64,000 bases of DNA from Caballeronia catudaia (GCF_001544755.2 NZ_FCOF02000007.1:186001-250000), one strand, 5' to 3'; positions 19,691 to 29,781 are shown, counted from the stretch's first letter. Translations and numbers: made by a program. Notes: generated by a model from the letters alone, not told the origin.

Positions 19691-20346
19691 GCGTGCTCCC
19701 GCAGCCAGCCCGCGAGCGAGGCGACGCTGTCCGCGCAGAACTGCGGCTCGAGCGCCATGAGCGAATCTGCCGGATGCGCGCCGTAGCCCACGCCGATGCC
19801 CGCCGCGCCGGCGTTGATCGCCATTTGCAGGTCGTGCGTCGTGTCGCCGATCATCACCGTGCGCGCGAGATCCTGACCGAGCTGGCGCGTGAGTTCCTGG
19901 AGCATCGCGGGATGCGGCTTCGAGAAGGTTTCGTCGGCGCAGCGCGTGCTGTCGAAAAGGCTGGTGAGCCGCGATTCGTCAAGCGCGCGATTCAGCCCGA
20001 CGCGGCTCTTGCCCGTCGCGACCGCGAGAAAGTAGCCGAGATCCCGCAGCTCGTGCAAAAGCTCGCGCACGCCGTCGAAAAGCTCAGTCTTCTGGCCCAT
20101 CGTCAGGAAATGGAAACGATAGCGCTCCGCGAGGCGCGGATACTCCGACGGGTCGAGCGTCGGCGCGCAGATCTGCAGCGCGTCCTTGAGCCCGAGGCCG
20201 ATCACGTAACTCGCGGATTCATCCGCCGGCACCGGAAGTCCCAAGTCGCGGCATGCGGCCTGAATGCTGCGCGTGATGTGGGCGGTCGAATCCATCAGCG
20301 TGCCGTCCCAGTCGAAAACGATCAGATCGAATTGCTGCCGCGCCAT
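19687..20346 (-). CDS. HAD-family phosphatase (Gph-like)
   Basis: HAD subfamily IA hydrolase of the phosphoglycolate phosphatase type. Motif I is D12-W-D14-G-T, motif II/III residues include the K in ATGKS, and motif IV is MIGDTTHDLQMA. Length 219. The start is adjacent to the rluC stop (0-1 nt), so the genes are coupled. Orthologues beside rluC are often annotated gph; the true substrate could be another small phosphate ester. Confidence 0.88.
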   Translation of the reverse strand: MARQQFDLIVFDWDGTLMDSTAHITRSIQAACRDLGLPVPADESASYVIGLGLKDALQICAPTLDPSEYPRLAERYRFHFLTMGQKTELFDGVRELLHELRDLGYFLAVATGKSRVGLNRALDESRLTSLFDSTRCADETFSKPHPAMLQELTRQLGQDLARTVMIGDTTHDLQMAINAGAAGIGVGYGAHPADSLMALEPQFCADSVASLAGWLREHA

Positions 20347-21345
20347 TTATGGTGTCTCTTGGTTTTTGAGTTGCTCGATGAAGCGTTTGCATTCGGCCGG
20401 CAGCGGCGCCTCGAACTGCAACGGCTCGCCCGTCGCCGGGTGCGTGATTTTCAGTCGATAAGCGTGCAGAAACATGCGCTTGAGGGACGGTCTCGCGCTC
20501 GAACGCGCGAGTTCCTTGTTCAACGCGAAGTCGCCGTATTTGGCGTCGCCCGCAATCGGCAGGCCGATGCTCGCCATATGCACGCGAATCTGATGCGTGC
20601 GGCCGGTCTTCAGTTCCGCCTCGACCCACGCGTAGTCGCGCCAGCGCTCGATCAGATTGAAGACCGTATGCGACGGCAGCCCGTTTTCCTGAATCCGCAC
20701 GCGCCGTTCGCCGTCCGCCGCGACGTACTTGTGCAGCGGCGCCTTCACGATGCGCCGGCGGCCCCAATCGGCTTGCCATTCGCCGTGCCCGCACGCGTAA
20801 TAACGCTTGTCGACGCGATTTTCGCGAATCTGCTCGTGCAGATCGACGAGCGCCGAACGCTTTTTCGCGAGCATGAGCACGCCGGACGTCTCGCGATCGA
20901 GCCGATGCACCAGTTCGAGGAATTTCGCGTGGGGCCGCGCATTGCGAAGCTGCTCGATAACGCCGAACGCGACGCCGCTGCCGCCATGCACCGCGACGCC
21001 GCAAGGTTTATCGATGACGATCAGGTGGTCGTCCTCGAAAATGATCGGAAACTCGGCCGCGGGCGCGTTCGACGACACCGGCGCCTCGTCGGCTTGCGCC
21101 GTGCGGATCGGCGGGACGCGCACGAGATCGCCCAGTTCGAGCCGGTACGCCGCGTCGATTCGGCCTTTGTTCACGCGCACTTCGCCGCTGCGCAGAATCC
21201 GGTAGATATGGCTTTTCGGGACGCCTTTGCAGACGCGCAGCAAAAAATTGTCGATTCGCTGACCGGCTGCGTTCTCGTCGACTTCGATCATCGACACCTG
21301 CTCGCTTGCGACCCGTTTATGGGATGTTTTGCCTAACTCATTCAT
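20347..21345 (-). CDS. rluC: 23S rRNA pseudouridine synthase (RluC type)
   Basis: Makes pseudouridines in 23S rRNA (955, 2504 and 2580 in E. coli for RluC). An S4 RNA-binding domain is at about 28-80 and the catalytic Asp is D150 in VHRLDRETSG. Two starts are possible: 21345, or the ATG at 21291 (MIEVDENAAGQ) preceded by AGGTG; the second removes an 18-residue tail. A strong plus-strand promoter reading toward rne overlaps the first start region. Separate from RluD by sequence feel only. Confidence 0.92.
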   Translation of the reverse strand: MNELGKTSHKRVASEQVSMIEVDENAAGQRIDNFLLRVCKGVPKSHIYRILRSGEVRVNKGRIDAAYRLELGDLVRVPPIRTAQADEAPVSSNAPAAEFPIIFEDDHLIVIDKPCGVAVHGGSGVAFGVIEQLRNARPHAKFLELVHRLDRETSGVLMLAKKRSALVDLHEQIRENRVDKRYYACGHGEWQADWGRRRIVKAPLHKYVAADGERRVRIQENGLPSHTVFNLIERWRDYAWVEAELKTGRTHQIRVHMASIGLPIAGDAKYGDFALNKELARSSARPSLKRMFLHAYRLKITHPATGEPLQFEAPLPAECKRFIEQLKNQETP

Positions 21346-21357
21346 TCTGAATATAAT
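21329..21357 (+). promoter_or_regulatory. Sigma-70 promoter for rne
   Basis: TTGCCT (21329-21334), a 17-nt spacer and a perfect TATAAT (21352-21357) on the plus strand. A start near 21364 gives an rne leader of about 886 nt. The element overlaps the 5' end of rluC on the other strand, so the two promoters may interfere. Nothing as good was seen nearer to rne. Confidence 0.6.
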
Positions 21358-22249
21358 TTGCGAGCAGCCTGAAAAGGTCGACGCTTAGGATCAAGCAGCG
21401 GCCGTAATTGATCAGACTGTTGAGGTGCAAGCGATAAACCATCATTTTACTTGCGCCCAAGGTCGGTTGCTCACCCGGATTCGAAGAGCAACGAGTTGCA
21501 CGCACGGCGATATCACCGGCAGGGACGGAGCCCACAGGCGCGTTCGGTCGAGTCGATCGCCGCCGGTAACGGATTTTTGGTCAAAAAGAATTTTATCGGC
21601 GAGAAGCGACGGCGCCCGGCAACCAAGCCAAACGCCCGCCCGAATCGGCCCTGCATCGCGCGGGAGAAACGGGTAAATCGCAGCTCGCCGGATTGCGAAC
21701 CATCGACGACGTGAATCGCTGCTGCGCTGATTGCTGCGAAGCGCGATACGAAACAAAGCGTCGCAAAGAGGCGAGACACGGACGAACCGCTGGCGGCTGA
21801 AAAGCCCGCGGTCATGCCGGCGCGGTCAGGCCGCAAGATGCAGGTTGGTGACGCAGCACCGCGAAGCATTGGGCGGCCCTGCACGATACCGTCCCGCCTT
21901 GCTGCTGCCGTCGGGAGGAAACAGGCTCTGTTGCAAGAGCGCCCTTGGGTTTGGCGCGTCAAATTTGAGACGCGAGAAGCCGCGGCGCCGCCGTGCATCC
22001 TCCGCCGCGCAGACTGCCGCGTCGGCGTCTTTTCGATAGTTCGCATGTGCCCCACGGCGCGGCCGGCTCACTCGCCGCGCGCCTGCTTTCGGCAATTCTC
22101 CCGCCAGAAGTCCCGCTCCAGCGTGCTTTGTGACAACACACAAAAAGCGTGGCACGCCCACCTTCCCGCTTCGTGCGCGTGATCGCGAATTTCGATCACC
22201 GACGCCGATTCGCCTGACGAGGGGGACGGAGCTGCTCTGGAGCCGTTTC
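21358..22249 (+). other. Long untranslated leader upstream of rne
   Basis: About 890 nt with no convincing gene in either direction: open frames here lack ribosome sites and have a composition of out-of-frame GC-rich DNA. E. coli rne also has a long leader (about 360 nt) that mediates autoregulation by RNase E cleavage, so a regulatory leader is the simplest reading. A prominent hairpin lies close to the coding region. Confidence 0.5.
22121..22157 (+). promoter_or_regulatory. Two-part stem-loop in rne leader
   Basis: An outer stem GCGTGC (22121-22126) with GCACGC (22152-22157) encloses an inner stem TTTGTG (22127-22132) with CACAAA (22139-22144), loop ACAACA, and a 7-nt bulge on the 3' side. 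It lies about 93 nt upstream of the rne ATG. A role in RNase E autoregulation is inferred from E. coli precedent. Confidence 0.4.
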
Positions 22250-25200
22250 ATGAAACGCATGCTGTTTAACGCGACGCAGCAAGAGGAATTGCGCGTCGCC
22301 ATCGTCGATGGGCAGAAGCTCATCGACATCGACATCGAAACCGCCGGGCGCGAACAGCGCAAAGGCAATATCTACAAGGGCGTCGTCACCCGCATCGAGC
22401 CGTCGCTCGAAGCGTGCTTCGTCAACTACGGCGAGGACCGCCACGGGTTTCTGCCCTTCAAGGAAGTCGCCCGCCAGTATTTCCGCGACGGCGTCGAGAT
22501 GCGCTCCGCGCGCATTCAGGACGCGCTTCGTGAAGGCCAGGAACTCATCGTTCAGGTCGAAAAGGAAGAGCGCGGCAACAAGGGCGCGGCGCTGACCACG
22601 TTCATCTCGCTGGCCGGCCGCTATCTCGTCCTGATGCCGAACAACCCGCGCGGCGGCGGCGTGTCGCGCCGGATCGAAGGCGACGAGCGGCAGGAACTGC
22701 GCGAAACCATGTCGCAGCTCGAACTGCCGGACGGCATGAGCATCATCGCGCGCACGGCGGGTATCGGCCGTTCGGCGGAAGAGCTCCAGTGGGACCTGAA
22801 TTACCTGATGCAACTGTGGCGCGCGATCGAAGCCGCGTCGCAGAGCGGCGTCGGCGGCCAGCCGATGCTCATCTATCTCGAGTCGAGCCTCGTCATCCGG
22901 GCGATTCGCGACTATTTCCAGCCGGATATCGGCGAAATCCTCATCGACACGACCGAAATCCATGATCAGGCACGCGCCTTCATGGATATCGTGATGCCCG
23001 ACAACCTGCAAAAGGTGAAGCGCTATCACGACGACGTGCCGCTCTTCTCGCGCTTCCAGATCGAGCATCAGATCGAGACCGCGTACTCGCGTACGGTGCC
23101 GCTGCCCTCGGGCGGCGCGATCGTGATCGATCACACCGAGGCGCTCGTCGCCATCGACGTGAACTCGGCGCGCGCGACCAAGGGCGCGGACATCGAGGAA
23201 ACCGCGACGCGCACCAATCTCGAAGCCGCCGACGAAGTCGCGCGCCAGCTTCGTCTGCGCGATCTGGGCGGGCTGATCGTGATCGATTTCATCGACATGG
23301 AATCGGCCAAGAGCCAGCGCGAAGTCGAGCAGCGCCTGAAAGACGCGTTGAAGCACGACCGCGCGCGCGTACAAATGGGCAAGATTTCGCGCTTCGGGCT
23401 GATGGAACTGTCGCGTCAGCGTCTGCGTCCGGCGCTGTCGGAAGGCAGCCATGTGACGTGCCCGCGCTGTAACGGCACCGGCCATATCCGCGATACCGAA
23501 TCGTCCGCGCTGCAAGTACTGCGGATCATTCAGGAAGAAGCGATGAAGGAAAACACCGCGGCAATCCATTGCCAGGTGCCGGTCGAGGTGACCGCCTTCC
23601 TGCTGAACGAGAAGCGCTCGGAAATCAACAAGATCGAGTCGCGCTTCAAGGTCAACGTCGTTCTGATCCCGAACAAGCATCTCGAAACGCCGCATTACAA
23701 GCTGGAACGTCTGCGTCACGACGATGCGCGCCTCGACGAACCGCGCGCCTCGTGGAAGATGGCCGTCGAAGCGGCGAGCGAGCTGGAATCGGAAACGGGC
23801 TACAGCAAGCGCACCGAAGAAGTGAAGCCGAAGCAGGAAGCGGCCGTGAAGGGCATCACGCCCGAAAAGCCCGCGCCGAGCGCGCCGGTCAAGCCCGCGC
23901 CTGTCGAAGCCGCACCCGCTCCTGCGCCCGTGCCGGCGAGCGGCGGTTTCATCGCGTGGATCAAGAATCTGTTCGGCATTCAACCTGCGGCGACGCCCGC
24001 TCCGGCGCCGGTCGAAGTGCAACCGGCCACGCGTCCGCAGCGCGAGCGCGGCGAGCGCCCGGGTGGCGGTGATCGCAACCGCAACCGCCGTGGCGGCGGC
24101 GCCGGTCGTGAAGGCGCCGCAGCCAGCGCGACGGCGGGTGCCAATGGCACGGGCCGCCAAGGTGCGCGCCGTGAAGATCGCGAGGCACGTGGCGGCCGTG
24201 AAGGACGTGAACTGCGTGAGGTTCGTGAGCCGCGTGAAGCGCGCGAGCCGCGTGAAACACGGGAACCGCGTGAGGCACGCGAGCCGCGTGAACCGCGCGA
24301 GGCACGTGAGCCGCGCGATCGCAACGCGGAACGCGCCGCACGTCCGGAAGCTGGCGAGCGTCAGGAACGCCGCGAACGTCCGGACCGGGGCGAACGTGCT
24401 GAACGTGCTGAACGTCCGGAACGCGCTGAACGTGGCGAGCGCCGCAAGCCGCAACCGGAAGCCGCCGTCGAGGCGCTGACGCAAGGCGAAACGGTACCTT
24501 CGGAGTTCGTCGACGCGCCGCAAGCCAACGCCGAAGCGCAAGAGTCCGGCATCGACGCGCTGACCGCCGATCAAAGCGCTGCCGCGCGTGAAGGCGAAGA
24601 ACGCCGCCGCCGTCGCCGTGGCCGTCGTGGCGGCCGTCGCGATCGCGATGACGATGGCATGACCGTGAATCACGCAGCCGATGTCGCGGAAGCGGAAGGC
24701 GCGGCGGAAAGCGTCTCGGCACAAGCCGGCGTATTCGACGCCGAAGCCGCGCAGGAAGCGGCCGCACGTCGCGAAGCACGCCCTGCCGCCTCGCAGCCGG
24801 CCGAGCAGCCTGTTGTCGAGCCGATCGCGCAGCCGGTCGCAGCGAAGCCGCAGGAGCAAGCGCCCGCCGCAGCCGAGGAAGCACCGGTTGCCAGGGCCGC
24901 CGAAGCAGAGCCGTTCGAACTAAAAGCGCAAACGCCCGAGCCGACGACGTTCGATCTCTTCGAGAAGGCGGCCCCGGCGCCTGCGGTCGAGAATCCGTTC
25001 GGCTCGTCGCCGAAGGCCGCCGAGCCGCAGACGGCCGATCCGTTCGCGCCGGCGCCCGCACCTGTCGTGACGGACGAGCCAAAGCCCGCCGCTGTCGAAG
25101 CGCAGGTCCAGCCTGCCGAAGAAGTTCCGGCTGCGGCGCCCGTCGCCGCTACGGAACCCGCCGAAGCGGCCGAGCCTGTGAAAACCGCCGCGGTCGCGCC

Positions 25201-25546
25201 GACGCCCGAAGCGACTGCCGTCGAGCCGGTGAAGCCGGTCGAGCGCACGGAAGTGCAAGCGCCGGTCGCGGCTCATGAGCCGGTCGCCGTCGTTTCGGAG
25301 CCGGTGAAGGCGGCCGCACCCGCCGCGCCCGCGACTTCGACGCCGATTGCGGTCACCGCCCTTGAGCCGATGCTTGAGCGCGCAGGCCTCGTCTGGGTAA
25401 ACACGGACGAAGGCAAGCTGCGCGACGCGAACGCCGCCGCCGCGCGCGAACCGGCGCCGGTGCGCGTGCCGCGCGAGCGCAAGCCGCTCCCCCCGGCCGA
25501 CACCGCGCCGATGCAGCAAGTGGAAACCAGCAAGAGCATCCACTGA
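22250..25546 (+). CDS. rne: Ribonuclease E
   Basis: Main endoribonuclease of mRNA decay and rRNA/tRNA processing, scaffold of the degradosome. The start at 22250 gives [10 protein letters not shown], matching the family; upstream in-frame codons do not. S1 domain about 37-120, catalytic DNase-I-like region with the acidic residues in ALVAIDVNS and LIVIDFIDM, and the zinc-link C404-P-R-C407. Beyond about 520 the tail is low-complexity: Pro/Ala linkers, an Arg-rich RNA-binding block (about 640-730) with Arg-Glu repeats, then acidic Pro/Ala/Glu segments, ending with a conserved-looking [18 protein letters not shown] box. Total 1098 residues. Confidence 0.97.
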   Translation: MKRMLFNATQQEELRVAIVDGQKLIDIDIETAGREQRKGNIYKGVVTRIEPSLEACFVNYGEDRHGFLPFKEVARQYFRDGVEMRSARIQDALREGQELIVQVEKEERGNKGAALTTFISLAGRYLVLMPNNPRGGGVSRRIEGDERQELRETMSQLELPDGMSIIARTAGIGRSAEELQWDLNYLMQLWRAIEAASQSGVGGQPMLIYLESSLVIRAIRDYFQPDIGEILIDTTEIHDQARAFMDIVMPDNLQKVKRYHDDVPLFSRFQIEHQIETAYSRTVPLPSGGAIVIDHTEALVAIDVNSARATKGADIEETATRTNLEAADEVARQLRLRDLGGLIVIDFIDMESAKSQREVEQRLKDALKHDRARVQMGKISRFGLMELSRQRLRPALSEGSHVTCPRCNGTGHIRDTESSALQVLRIIQEEAMKENTAAIHCQVPVEVTAFLLNEKRSEINKIESRFKVNVVLIPNKHLETPHYKLERLRHDDARLDEPRASWKMAVEAASELESETGYSKRTEEVKPKQEAAVKGITPEKPAPSAPVKPAPVEAAPAPAPVPASGGFIAWIKNLFGIQPAATPAPAPVEVQPATRPQRERGERPGGGDRNRNRRGGGAGREGAAASATAGANGTGRQGARREDREARGGREGRELREVREPREAREPRETREPREAREPREPREAREPRDRNAERAARPEAGERQERRERPDRGERAERAERPERAERGERRKPQPEAAVEALTQGETVPSEFVDAPQANAEAQESGIDALTADQSAAAREGEERRRRRRGRRGGRRDRDDDGMTVNHAADVAEAEGAAESVSAQAGVFDAEAAQEAAARREARPAASQPAEQPVVEPIAQPVAAKPQEQAPAAAEEAPVARAAEAEPFELKAQTPEPTTFDLFEKAAPAPAVENPFGSSPKAAEPQTADPFAPAPAPVVTDEPKPAAVEAQVQPAEEVPAAAPVAATEPAEAAEPVKTAAVAPTPEATAVEPVKPVERTEVQAPVAAHEPVAVVSEPVKAAAPAAPATSTPIAVTALEPMLERAGLVWVNTDEGKLRDANAAAAREPAPVRVPRERKPLPPADTAPMQQVETSKSIH
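24214..24318 (+). repeat. Imperfect codon repeat encoding REPREA-type units in RNase E
   Basis: Tandem 6- and 12-nt units of the form CGTGAG/GCGCGT plus CCG or GCA encode alternating Arg-Glu-Pro-Arg-Glu-Ala. The units differ mainly at third positions. A second, shorter run (about 24388-24440) encodes [17 protein letters not shown]. Such internal repeats can change length by slippage and lie in the Arg-rich RNA-binding part of the C-terminal scaffold. Confidence 0.8.
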
Positions 25547-25596
25547 GCGTGAACGCGCGAGCCGGGTCGCTTCGGCGATCCGGCGGCAGTCAGACG

Positions 25597-25628
25597 ACGC
25601 CATCGATTTTCGAATCGATGGCGTTTTT
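25597..25628 (+). terminator. Rho-independent terminator of rne
   Basis: Perfect 12-bp stem ACGCCATCGATT/AATCGATGGCGT (25597-25608 with 25613-25624), TTCG tetraloop, then a T-run to 25628. It ends rne transcription 50 nt past the stop. One of the strongest terminators in the window. Confidence 0.9.
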
Positions 25629-25781
25629 CATTGCTCCATCGAAATTGGACGAAACCGCGGGAAAACCGGGACGCCGTGTCGCTGCGTCCCAATGCCCCGG
25701 ACCGCGCGGTTCCGCTAAAATGGGACGATTCAATCATCATTCGAACAAGGCCATAGCGGCCGAGGCGAGCCCCGAGTCATC

Positions 25782-26888
25782 ATGTCCCGACGCATCATCC
25801 CCTTGGCCGATGTCAGCTCGATTCCGGACCTTTCCGGCGCCGTGACGTCGCCGTCCGGGCTGCTCACGGACACGCTCGCGCGCCCGCTGCGCGACCTGCG
25901 CATCTCGGTGACGGACCGCTGCAACTTCCGCTGCGTGTACTGCATGCCGCGCGAAGTGTTCGACAAGGACTACCAGTTCCTTCCGCACGCCGCCTTGCTC
26001 TCGTTCGAGGAAATCGAGCGGCTCGCGCGCGTGTTCGTCGCGCACGGCGTCGAAAAGATTCGTCTCACGGGCGGCGAGCCGCTGTTGCGCAAGAACATCG
26101 AATTCCTGATCGAACGGCTCGCGCTTCTGCGCACGCCGGAAGGCCGCCCGCTCGATCTGACGCTGACGACGAACGGCTCGCTCCTCGCGCGCAAGGCGCG
26201 TTCATTGAAAGACGCGGGTCTCTCGCGCGTCACCGTCAGTCTCGACGCCCTCGACGACGCCCTCTTTCGCCGCATGAACGACGCCGATTTCGCGGTCGCC
26301 GACGTGCTGGACGGCATCGAAACGGCGCAAGCCGCCGGTCTCGATCCGATCAAGATCAACATGGTCGTGAAGCGCGGCACGAACGACCAGGAAATCGTGC
26401 CGATGGCACGCCACTTCAAAGGCAGCGGCGCCGCCCTGCGCTTCATCGAATATATGGATGTCGGGGCATCGAACGGCTGGAACATGAGCGAAGTGTTGCC
26501 GTCGGCGCAAGTCGTCGAGCGTATCGACGCGCATTTTCCACTCGACCCGCTCGAAGCGCACACGGCCGCCGAAACGGCGCAACGCTGGGGCTATCGCGAC
26601 GGCAGCGGTGAAATCGGCGTGATTTCCAGCGTCACGCGCGCGTTTTGCGGCGACTGCACGCGCGCGCGGCTGTCGACGGAAGGCAAGCTCTATCTGTGCC
26701 TCTTCGCGGTATCCGGTCACGATCTGCGCGGCCTGATCCGCGGCGGCGCGAGCGACGAGGAAGTCGGAACCGCCATCGCGCGCATTTGGGAAGCGCGCGG
26801 CGACCGTTATTCGCAATTGCGCGGTGGCGCATCGGCGCCGTCGCGCGAGGACGCGCCGCGCGTCGAGATGTCGTACATCGGCGGCTGA
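25782..26888 (+). CDS. moaA: GTP 3',8-cyclase MoaA
   Basis: Radical-SAM enzyme for the first step of molybdenum cofactor synthesis. The N-terminal cluster motif is C47-x3-C51-x2-C54 (RCNFRCVYC), followed by TGGEPLLR. The second cluster binds the C-terminal Cys set in FCGDCTRAR and YLCLF. The protein ends in the double Gly (YIGG) needed for activity. Length 368 includes a 35-residue N-terminal extension. A TAAAAT -10-like element lies at 25716-25721. First gene of moaA-mobA-moeA. Confidence 0.97.
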   Translation: MSRRIIPLADVSSIPDLSGAVTSPSGLLTDTLARPLRDLRISVTDRCNFRCVYCMPREVFDKDYQFLPHAALLSFEEIERLARVFVAHGVEKIRLTGGEPLLRKNIEFLIERLALLRTPEGRPLDLTLTTNGSLLARKARSLKDAGLSRVTVSLDALDDALFRRMNDADFAVADVLDGIETAQAAGLDPIKINMVVKRGTNDQEIVPMARHFKGSGAALRFIEYMDVGASNGWNMSEVLPSAQVVERIDAHFPLDPLEAHTAAETAQRWGYRDGSGEIGVISSVTRAFCGDCTRARLSTEGKLYLCLFAVSGHDLRGLIRGGASDEEVGTAIARIWEARGDRYSQLRGGASAPSREDAPRVEMSYIGG

Positions 26889-26904
26889 GCGCGGCGGATC
26901 GCTC

Positions 26905-27525
26905 GTGCTGAACGTTCATTCATCCTCGAATGTCACTGCGCTCGTGCTCGCGGGCGGACGCGGCTCGCGCATGGGCGGCATCGACAAAGGCATGCAGCCG
27001 TTTCGCGGCGAGCCGCTCGCGCTGCATGTGATACGGCGCGTCGCGCCTCAGGCGGCCGCGGTGCTGATCAGCGCGAATCGTTCCCTCGACGACTACGCGC
27101 GCCTTGGCGCGGCGTTCGGCGCGCGCGTCATCGCAGACACACGCGCCGATTTTCCCGGACCGCTGGCCGGCATCGCCGCCGCATTGCGCGCCGCGACGAC
27201 CGAGTTCTTGCTGATCGCGCCATGCGATGCCCCGTTCGTCGACGAACATCTCGGCGCCGCGCTGATGCACGCACTCGATGCAAAGCGCGCGAGCATTGCC
27301 TATGCCGCAACGATCGACGCCTCCGGTGATGTCATGGCGCATCCGGTCTTCGCGCTCTTGCAAACCTCGCTCGCCGATGATCTCGACGCCTGGCTCGACG
27401 CGGGGGAACGCAAAGTCCGCGCGTGGTACGCGCGCCACACGGCGGCGGAAGTCCAATTTCACGACGAACGCGCGTTTTACAATATCAACGATTTACAGCA
27501 GCTGGTCGAGCTGGAACCCCGCTGA
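26905..27525 (+). CDS. mobA: Molybdenum cofactor guanylyltransferase MobA
   Basis: Adds GMP to molybdopterin to form the guanine dinucleotide cofactor of DMSO-reductase-type enzymes. The nucleotidyltransferase signature LAGGRGSRMGG-DKG is near the start, followed by PGPLAGIAAAL and the metal-binding APCDAPF. I chose GTG at 26905, 16 nt past the moaA stop with GGCGGA ahead of it; there is no suitable ATG before the conserved LAGG motif other than one inside moaA. About 206 residues. Confidence 0.9.
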   Translation: MLNVHSSSNVTALVLAGGRGSRMGGIDKGMQPFRGEPLALHVIRRVAPQAAAVLISANRSLDDYARLGAAFGARVIADTRADFPGPLAGIAAALRAATTEFLLIAPCDAPFVDEHLGAALMHALDAKRASIAYAATIDASGDVMAHPVFALLQTSLADDLDAWLDAGERKVRAWYARHTAAEVQFHDERAFYNINDLQQLVELEPR

Positions 27526-27659
27526 CTCGTAACCCGACCGTTGCAACCCGATTGTTCGCGCGATTCCGCCGTAGCGGCCATCCGACGTCGGGCGCTCAAT
27601 CACCGCGCGGCCTCGCGGCTGCTTCTTCGCCGGGCTCCGGCCGCGATCCACGCCGATTC

Positions 27660-28964
27660 ATGACCACGTCCAAGGAATTCTCCGCCTGCGTCGCCCATTA
27701 CGATCCGAACGCGCTGCCCGTCGTCGCGGCGCAGGAAATCGTTCGTCAATGGGCCACGCCGCGCACCCGGGACGCGCAGATTGAGCGCGTAGGCTTGCAC
27801 GACGCGCTCGATCGCGTGCTCGCCGAGGACGTGATCTCCCCCATCGACGTGCCCGCCTTCGACAATTCCGCAATGGACGGCTACGCGTTCGCCGGCGAGG
27901 CGCTCGCGGGCGGCGCTGCAACGCTGGGGCTCACCGTCGCGGGCGCCGCGCTCGCCGGACGGCCATTCGATGCCGCGCCGGGCGCGGGCCAATGTGTGCG
28001 CATCATGACGGGCGCGCTGATTCCGCCGGGCTGCGACACCGTCGTGCCGCAGGAACTCGTGACCCGCGAAGGCGACGCGATCCGCTTCTCCACCGCCGCA
28101 ATCCGCGCCGGCCAGAATCGCCGCCTGTCGGGCGAAGATCTCGCGAAAGGCAAGCCTGCGCTCATCGCGGGCCGTATCGTGCGCGCGTCGGATCTCGGCC
28201 TGCTCGCGTCGCTCGGCATCGGCGAGGTGTCTGTCCACAAGCGCCTCACCGTTGCGTTTTTCTCGACGGGCGACGAATTGCGCTCGGTCGGCGAAACGCT
28301 GAGCCCGGGCAGCCTTTACGACAGCAACCGCTACACGCTCTTTGCGATGCTCAAGCGTCTGAACGTCGACACCGTCGATCTCGGCATCGTGCGCGACGAC
28401 CGTGCATCGCTCGAAAAGGCGTTGCGCGAGGCAACCGAACGCGCGGATGTCGTGATCAGCTCGGGCGGCGTCTCGGTCGGCGATGCGGACTTCACGCGCG
28501 AACTGATGAATTCGCTCGGCGACGTCGCCTTCTGGAAGATCGCGATGCGCCCCGGACGGCCGCTCGCCTTCGGCCGCCTGTGGTCGGGCGTGCGCGCGGG
28601 AACGGGCGAATCGGCGCTATTCTTCGGCTTGCCGGGCAATCCGGTCGCCGTGATGGTGACGTTTTACTTCATCGTGCGCGAGGCGCTTCTGGCGATGTCC
28701 GGCGCGACGCGCCAGCCGCTCACGGCGATCCGCGCGATCAGCGCCGAGCCGATAAAGAAGCGCGCGGGCCGCACGGAGTTCCAGCGCGGCATCGCCACAC
28801 GTAACGACGACGGTCGCTTTCAGGTCGTCACCACGGGTCCGCAAGGTTCCGGCGTGCTCAGTTCGATGAGCGAAGCGAACTGCTTCATCGTGCTGGAGCA
28901 CGCGCGCGGCGACATCGACGCCGGAGACGAAGTCGAGATCGTGCCGTTCGACGGCCTGATCTGA
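27660..28964 (+). CDS. moeA: Molybdopterin molybdenumtransferase MoeA
   Basis: Inserts molybdate into adenylated molybdopterin. The MPT-binding fold motifs are visible: FDNSAMDGYA, FSTGDEL, SSGGVSVGDADF and GLPGNPVAVMV. The C-terminal domain is complete. The start at 27660 (MTTSKEFSACVAHYDP) gives 434 residues; no strong ribosome site precedes it, and the open frame continues back into mobA, so the true start is a little uncertain. Third gene of the cluster; mog lies apart at 60.6 kb. Confidence 0.94.
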   Translation: MTTSKEFSACVAHYDPNALPVVAAQEIVRQWATPRTRDAQIERVGLHDALDRVLAEDVISPIDVPAFDNSAMDGYAFAGEALAGGAATLGLTVAGAALAGRPFDAAPGAGQCVRIMTGALIPPGCDTVVPQELVTREGDAIRFSTAAIRAGQNRRLSGEDLAKGKPALIAGRIVRASDLGLLASLGIGEVSVHKRLTVAFFSTGDELRSVGETLSPGSLYDSNRYTLFAMLKRLNVDTVDLGIVRDDRASLEKALREATERADVVISSGGVSVGDADFTRELMNSLGDVAFWKIAMRPGRPLAFGRLWSGVRAGTGESALFFGLPGNPVAVMVTFYFIVREALLAMSGATRQPLTAIRAISAEPIKKRAGRTEFQRGIATRNDDGRFQVVTTGPQGSGVLSSMSEANCFIVLEHARGDIDAGDEVEIVPFDGLI

Positions 28965-29029
28965 CCGAACGCCACGGCACGCGCCGCCAGGACCAACATT
29001 CCTACATCGATAGACGGGGCTTTCCTTTC

Positions 29030-29305
29030 ATGAAAAAGCAGATCTCATTTATCGCACCGGGGCAGACCGCCAAGGCGCTGATCCTCGTGTACCTGACTTT
29101 CAGCGTGCCGATCGTGCTGCTCGGCGTGGTGGTCGCGTTCGTCCGATTCGGCTCGGTGGAAGTGAGCACCGTCACGAGCGCGCTGCTGCTGAACGCGATT
29201 CTCGGTTTCGTCCTGCTGTGGATCGCGTGCCACGCGTACAACTGGGTGGCGTCGCGTTTCGGCGGCATCGAGATCGTGCTGTCCGATGCGCCGGAGGAAG
29301 CATGA
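29030..29305 (+). CDS. Small inner-membrane protein, function unknown
   Basis: A 91-residue protein with two hydrophobic segments (about 14-40 and 47-68) and a short basic N-terminus, MKKQISF. No family is recognised with confidence. The last codon overlaps the start of the GNAT gene (ATGA), so they are translated together. It follows moeA by 65 nt and may share its transcript. Confidence 0.75.
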   Translation: MKKQISFIAPGQTAKALILVYLTFSVPIVLLGVVVAFVRFGSVEVSTVTSALLLNAILGFVLLWIACHAYNWVASRFGGIEIVLSDAPEEA

Positions 29306-29780
29306 GCGCGGCCAACATCCGCGCGGCCACGCCCGCCGACATCCCCGCGATTTTCGGCCTGATGTACGAGCTCGCCGAGTTCGAGAAGCTCACGCATCTG
29401 TTCATCGCGACTGAGGAAGGCGTGCACGATGCGCTCTTCGGCGCGCGCCCTGCCGCTGAAGCGCTCGTCGCGGAGCAGGCAGGCGAAGTCGTCGGCTATG
29501 CGCTTTTCTTCCAGAACTTCTCGACCTTCCTCGGCAGGCGCGGTCTTTATCTCGAAGACCTGTACGTGCGTCCGTCGATGCGCGGAAGCGGTCTCGGCAC
29601 GCTGATGCTGAAGAAGCTCGCGACGCTTGCGGTCGAGCGTCAGTGCGGCCGCTTCGAGTGGTCGGTGCTCGACTGGAATCAGAACGCAATCGACTTCTAC
29701 GAAAAGATGGGCGCGACGTGCTGCCCGACTGGCGCATCGTGCGCGTGACGGGCGAGCCGCTCGAACGCCTCGCCCGGTGA
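29302..29780 (+). pseudogene. GNAT N-acetyltransferase with apparent 3' frameshift
   Basis: GCN5-related acetyltransferase: N-terminal IRAATPADIPAIF, acetyl-CoA loop VRPSMRGSGLGTLMLK (about 93-108), and WNQNAIDFYEKMGA near the end. In the starting frame translation stops at 29748 after an atypical tail (GATCCPTGASCA, 148 residues). Shifting one base near 29712-29716 restores a normal family ending, MGADVLPDWRIVRV, with a stop at 29778-29780. Only about 20 terminal residues are affected, so partial function is possible. A sequencing error is an alternative. Cognate substrate unknown. Confidence 0.8.
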
Positions 29781-29781
29781 C

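Noticed and set aside
24214..24440. Short tandem repeats that might be a CRISPR array or repeat element
   Set aside because: The units are codons in frame with rne, no spacers of constant length, and no cas genes nearby.
22196..24859. An 887-codon open frame antisense to rne
   Set aside because: Low-complexity Arg/Ala/Leu reading of the opposite strand of RNase E; no ribosome site and no motif.
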